Both the position numbers and the translations under genes were made by a program. Under the pieces are notes generated by a model. It searched no databases, had not been told where the DNA came from, and saw only the letters and a list, made by a program, of their open reading frames with translations. A stretch of 64,000 nt of DNA from LMUY01 sp965198565 (GTDB taxonomy: Bacteria; Pseudomonadota; Alphaproteobacteria; Acetobacterales; Acetobacteraceae). Shown here piece by piece: positions 60,991-64,000 of this stretch (position 1 is the first letter of the stretch; each line of letters begins with the position of its first letter). The DNA is taken from contig OZ240665.1 in the NCBI GenBank assembly GCA_965198565.1, forward strand, positions 1,116,001-1,180,000. The letters run 5' to 3'.

Positions 60991-62452
60991 GAGCGTGTCT
61001 GTGTAACGGCTGAAACTTCTCGACAAATCCGTTGCGTGCTGATTCGCTGCTGGTATGACGAAGAGCTTTCGCCCCTGGCGTGTCGATGAGACGTGGTTGT
61101 TGCCGCCCTCGGTGCAGAACTTTGTACCGGCTGGCCACGCAGCGCATCTTGTGCGCGATATCGTGCGCGAGGAACTGGACCTTGGCGCCATCCTCTCGAC
61201 CTATACCGAGGCACGGGGCTTCCCACCGTATCACCCCGGCATGATGGTGGCGTTGCTGCTCTATGCCTACAGCCAGGGGGTCTACTCCTCCCGCCGGATC
61301 GCGCGTGGCTGCGAGGAGCGGTTGGATTTCCAGGCGGTCACGGCCCTGAACCGGCCGGACTTTCGCACCATCAGCGAGTTCCGCCGCCGTCACCTAACGG
61401 CGTTGGGCGACCTGTTCGTTCAGGTGCTGGCGCTGTGCCAACGTGCTGGGCTGGTCGGGCTAGGCCACGTCGCCGTGGATGGCACCAAGCTGCGTGCCAA
61501 CGCGTCCAAGCACAAGGCGATGAGCTACGAGCGCATGGTGAAGGCTGAGGACGAGTTGGCAGCAGAGGTGAAAAGCTGGCTCGACAAGGCAGATAAAATC
61601 GATGCGACCGAAGATGCCGAGCACGGTCTCAACCAGCGCGGTGACGAGACGCCGAGTTGGATGGCCGACAAGCAGCAGCGGCTGGCCCGCATCCGGGCGG
61701 CCCGCGCCGCACTCGAGGCCGAGGCACAAGCCGCCGCCGCCGAGAAAGAAGCCGCTCGCCCAGAGCCTGGCACCAACGCGGATGGCACGCCCTCCAAGCG
61801 GCGGGGTCCAAAGCCCACACGCCCACCCGGCACGCCGGAGCCGACCGCACAGCGAAACTTCACCGACCCCGAGAGCCGGATCATGCTGGGCCGCGACGGG
61901 TTTATCCAGGGCTATAACGGCCAGGCCGCGGTGGACGCCAAGCACCAAATCATTGTGGCCCACCGCCTGACGCAGTGCGCATCGGACCAAGACGGCTTGC
62001 TGCCCCTGCTCGACGCCACCGCAGCCAATGCCGGGCGGCTGCCCGACGAGGTGTCGGCCGATAACGGCTTTTGCTCGGAAGCCAATCTCGCCGGTCTGGT
62101 CGAGCGCGGCGTGCGCGGTTATGTCGCGACCGGACGCGCAAAACATCCTGCTGGTGGTAAATCGAACAGCGGTCCACTGACTGTTGCCATGCGCCGAAGA
62201 CTCCGCCAGGGCGGCCACCGAAGCCGCTACCGGCTGCGCAAGCATATCGTCGAGCCCATATTCGGCCAGATCAAAGCCGCCCGCAGTTTTCGCCAACTCC
62301 TCCTACGCGGTGTCGAGAAGGTCACCTGCGAATGGGCGTTGATCTGCACCGCCCACAACCTCGCAAAGCTCACCGCATGAGGGGAGCCATGCCGCGCGTG
62401 CCAAAACCGCACGCCTTACTACAACCAGGCAAACAGTTACCGAGACACGCTC
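60991..62452 (+). mobile_element. IS1182-family insertion sequence
   Basis: This 1462-bp element is flanked by CTAG on both sides (60987-60990 and 62453-62456), a palindromic 4-bp target typical of this family. Terminal inverted repeats start GAGCGTGTCT at both ends (60991 and complement of 62452), continuing with GTGTAAC and CGGTAAC. The right CTAG contains the stop codon of the metallophosphatase. Confidence 0.87.
61055..62380 (+). CDS. IS1182-family transposase
   Basis: This 441-residue DDE transposase has the N-terminal DUF772-type domain (FRPWRVDETWLLPPSVQNFVPAGHAAHLVRDIV, GARGFPPYHP-like EARGFPPYHPGMMVALLLYAYSQGVYSSRRIARGCEERLDFQAVT), a middle coiled segment rich in Ala/Glu, and the catalytic region: VDGTKLRANASKHKAMSYERM (first Asp), ADNGFCSEANL (second Asp), and RKHIVEPIFGQIKAARSFRQLLLRG (Glu). 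It is intact. ATG 61055 gives the family start MTKSFRPW. Confidence 0.93.
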   Translation: MTKSFRPWRVDETWLLPPSVQNFVPAGHAAHLVRDIVREELDLGAILSTYTEARGFPPYHPGMMVALLLYAYSQGVYSSRRIARGCEERLDFQAVTALNRPDFRTISEFRRRHLTALGDLFVQVLALCQRAGLVGLGHVAVDGTKLRANASKHKAMSYERMVKAEDELAAEVKSWLDKADKIDATEDAEHGLNQRGDETPSWMADKQQRLARIRAARAALEAEAQAAAAEKEAARPEPGTNADGTPSKRRGPKPTRPPGTPEPTAQRNFTDPESRIMLGRDGFIQGYNGQAAVDAKHQIIVAHRLTQCASDQDGLLPLLDATAANAGRLPDEVSADNGFCSEANLAGLVERGVRGYVATGRAKHPAGGKSNSGPLTVAMRRRLRQGGHRSRYRLRKHIVEPIFGQIKAARSFRQLLLRGVEKVTCEWALICTAHNLAKLTA

Positions 62453-63799
62453 CTAGCTGTCGAAATGCACGATCTGGTGGGTCGCAAGGTCGATCGTCAC
62501 GTGGTCGTCCGGGGTCTTGGAGTGCAAGCCGTCGTCGGACGGGTGATACTCGATGCTCAGTTGGGTCGTCGTCACGATGATGCGCAGGTAGCCATTGTCG
62601 GTCTGGTCGTAGCTCTCCAAGGTCACGGTGTCGGTGTCGGTCGGGATGGTGAGTGGCGTGCGCAAGGGCGGGTCGGTGGGCTTGGTCAGGGTCTGCGGCT
62701 TGCTGTGCCCACCGCCGCCCGCGATGATGTAGGGGATCAGCATCGATCCCCGCGCCCGGGTGTAGCGCTGGTAGTTGTGCGCATGCGCCGACAGGATGGC
62801 ATGCGGCCACACCCCCACCTGGTCGCAAATCGTATCGATCTGCTGCCGCATGGCCGTGGACGAGCCGTGCCCGCGCTCGCCCGCAAGCGTGTAGGCGGGG
62901 TGGTGATGCGCCAGGATCAGCGCGCCGGCGAACGCCTCTTGCTTCACCCGTGCGAGCGCTGCCTCGAGATAGGTGAGCTGCACGTCGGTGAGGCCGGGGA
63001 ACTTGCCGTCCTGGGTGGAAATCACGCCCGGGTCCTCGAGCGTGCCACTGTAGATCGCCAGGATGCGCAGGAACGGCGCCTCGAAGGTGTAGTAGACGCC
63101 GGGCTGGATTTGCGCCGTGCGGTCCAGGCCGCCCGATTCCGGCGTGTGCTCGAACTGCTCGGCGCAAAAGTTGCGCAGCCAAGCGTCCAGCGACTTGGCC
63201 GTGGTGTTCGGCGCCACCATGCCGTCGTGATTGCCGGCAAGGCCGAAGATCGGCGCCGGATAGTTGCGATAGGCGTCGTAGAACTGGTCGTAGTAGTATT
63301 GGGCCTCGCCGAAGTTGTAGATGACGTCACCAAGATGGAAGAAGAATCGCGGCTGCTGGTCGCTCGCGTCGGTGAAGTCGGCCACCATCTTGTCGGTGAC
63401 TTTCTCCTGCAGCGCCGGGCCCTTGACGTTGCCGGTGTCGCCCACGGAGTGGAACACCAGCCGGCCTGCCGCCGTCACTTTCTTCTCGAGATCGGCTCCC
63501 GACTGCCCATACAGCGCCGCCATGGTCAGGATCGGCTCGGCGCCGCCGCGGGAGGCGGGGAATGGCAGGGACTGCAGCTCGCCCGCGCGGCCCTCTTCGT
63601 CGAGCACCTTGTAGGCGGCATCGTCATTGCCGTGCTTGACCGAGTAGGTCGGCGGCACCTCGCTCACTTCCGGCTGGGCGAACCGCGGCTCGGACGCCGG
63701 CACCGTGGCCGAGTTGTCGACTGGGTCCATCTGTGCGGGCGTTGCCGGGGTGCTGACCTTGGGCGGGGAGCCCGTCTTTTTGTGGTTGCGCGCAGTCAT
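62453..63799 (-). CDS. Calcineurin-like metallophosphatase
   Basis: This 448-residue protein has the phosphoesterase metal motifs: SVGDTGNVKG (where the first Asp is expected), FFFHLGDVIYNFGEAQYY, GLAGNHDGMVAP, ILAHHHPAYTLAGERGHG and ILSAHAHNYQRY. The N-terminal 60 residues are low-complexity (Pro/Thr/Ser/Ala-rich) and no signal peptide is seen. ATG 63799 has GGAGG 6 nt upstream. The stop TAG lies in the CTAG target of the IS1182 element, so the insertion left the coding sequence complete but cut its 3' side. Substrate unknown; relatives act on phosphate esters or nucleotides. Confidence 0.9.
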   Translation of the reverse strand: MTARNHKKTGSPPKVSTPATPAQMDPVDNSATVPASEPRFAQPEVSEVPPTYSVKHGNDDAAYKVLDEEGRAGELQSLPFPASRGGAEPILTMAALYGQSGADLEKKVTAAGRLVFHSVGDTGNVKGPALQEKVTDKMVADFTDASDQQPRFFFHLGDVIYNFGEAQYYYDQFYDAYRNYPAPIFGLAGNHDGMVAPNTTAKSLDAWLRNFCAEQFEHTPESGGLDRTAQIQPGVYYTFEAPFLRILAIYSGTLEDPGVISTQDGKFPGLTDVQLTYLEAALARVKQEAFAGALILAHHHPAYTLAGERGHGSSTAMRQQIDTICDQVGVWPHAILSAHAHNYQRYTRARGSMLIPYIIAGGGGHSKPQTLTKPTDPPLRTPLTIPTDTDTVTLESYDQTDNGYLRIIVTTTQLSIEYHPSDDGLHSKTPDDHVTIDLATHQIVHFDS

Positions 63800-63915
63800 G
63801 GCGTCCTCCAGCGAACTTTTGGGCGCGAGCTGTAGCGGTTGCAGCAAGACCGTTTCAATGACGGCACGATGACATATGTCATCTCGGCTTCCCGGGTCGA
63901 CTAGGGTGTTAATTG

Positions 63916-63965
63916 TGGCAGCCACCCTCACCCTGACCCTCTCCCGCCAGCGGGAGAGGGAATTT
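63916..63965. repeat. REP-like repeat at the window end
   Basis: GTGGCAGCCACCCTCACCC then CTCTCCCGCCAGCGGGAGAGGGA, almost identical to the copy at 40051-40100 including its GTGGCAGC lead. Beyond it only about 35 bp remain. The segment 63800-63915 holds the metallophosphatase ribosome site and probable promoter. Confidence 0.8.
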
Positions 63966-64000
63966 AAGGGGTGGCGGGCGGGAGATCGATCCAGGAGAGA

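Overview
The window is high-GC DNA with alphaproteobacterial gene content. It carries a PHB (polyhydroxybutyrate) cluster with a PhaR-type regulator, a petABC cytochrome bc1 operon, hisZ, aerobic hemF, and small alphaproteobacterial families such as DUF4169, DUF6111, DUF3309 and DUF1285. Acetobacteraceae or a relative in Rhodospirillales is my best guess. That is inference from gene content; no rRNA or tRNA gene was found to confirm it.

Layout. 1-2815: nested insertion sequences in a REP-like repeat, namely an IS4/Tn5-type element and an IS110 element with a readable bridge-RNA locus. 2815-9297: glycosyltransferase, heparinase-like protein, rpe, rsmB and a membrane GT39/ArnT-type glycosyltransferase. 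9474-13574: phaB, phaA, phaC and a short PhaE-like subunit, with divergent phaR. 13568-18437: SYLF lipoprotein-like protein, adenylate cyclase with TPR repeats, PAP2/haloperoxidase-like protein and a G1 peptidase. 18438-20499: decayed dsbB and doxX, a glutathione S-transferase and an HxlR regulator. 20549-32824: purA, hisZ and serC, a hydrolase/dehydratase/esterase run, a class IV aminotransferase with a solute-binding protein, cheW and a divergent PEP carboxylase. 32925-37315: DUF445, then an AT-richer island with a HEPN-type gene split by an IS630 element. 37316-42001: flavin monooxygenase-like protein, peptide-binding protein and small conserved genes. 42026-46568: petABC-mtnP and divergent hemF. 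46628-54159: EmrAB pump, ABC exporter, cca, DUF6111, Nudix and DUF1285. 54275-60943: MoxR/DUF58/BatA/VWA operon. 60991-63799: IS1182 element and a metallophosphatase.

Two themes recur. First, a REP-like palindromic repeat (core CCCTCTCCC...GGGAGAGGG with a GGGTGAGGG tail) lies between many genes, often as inverted pairs. It has become coding sequence inside cca and at the end of a solute-binding protein, and it is the IS110 target. Second, tight stop/start overlaps (ATGA, TGATG, GTGA) run through the operons. The extreme case is a triplicated 26-bp unit that makes a relay of nine-codon minicistrons in front of the BatA-like gene.

The strongest single observation is the IS110 non-coding end. 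Its four short guide-like segments match the REP target on both sides of an AG/CT core and both ends of the element, in the order known for IS621 bridge RNA.
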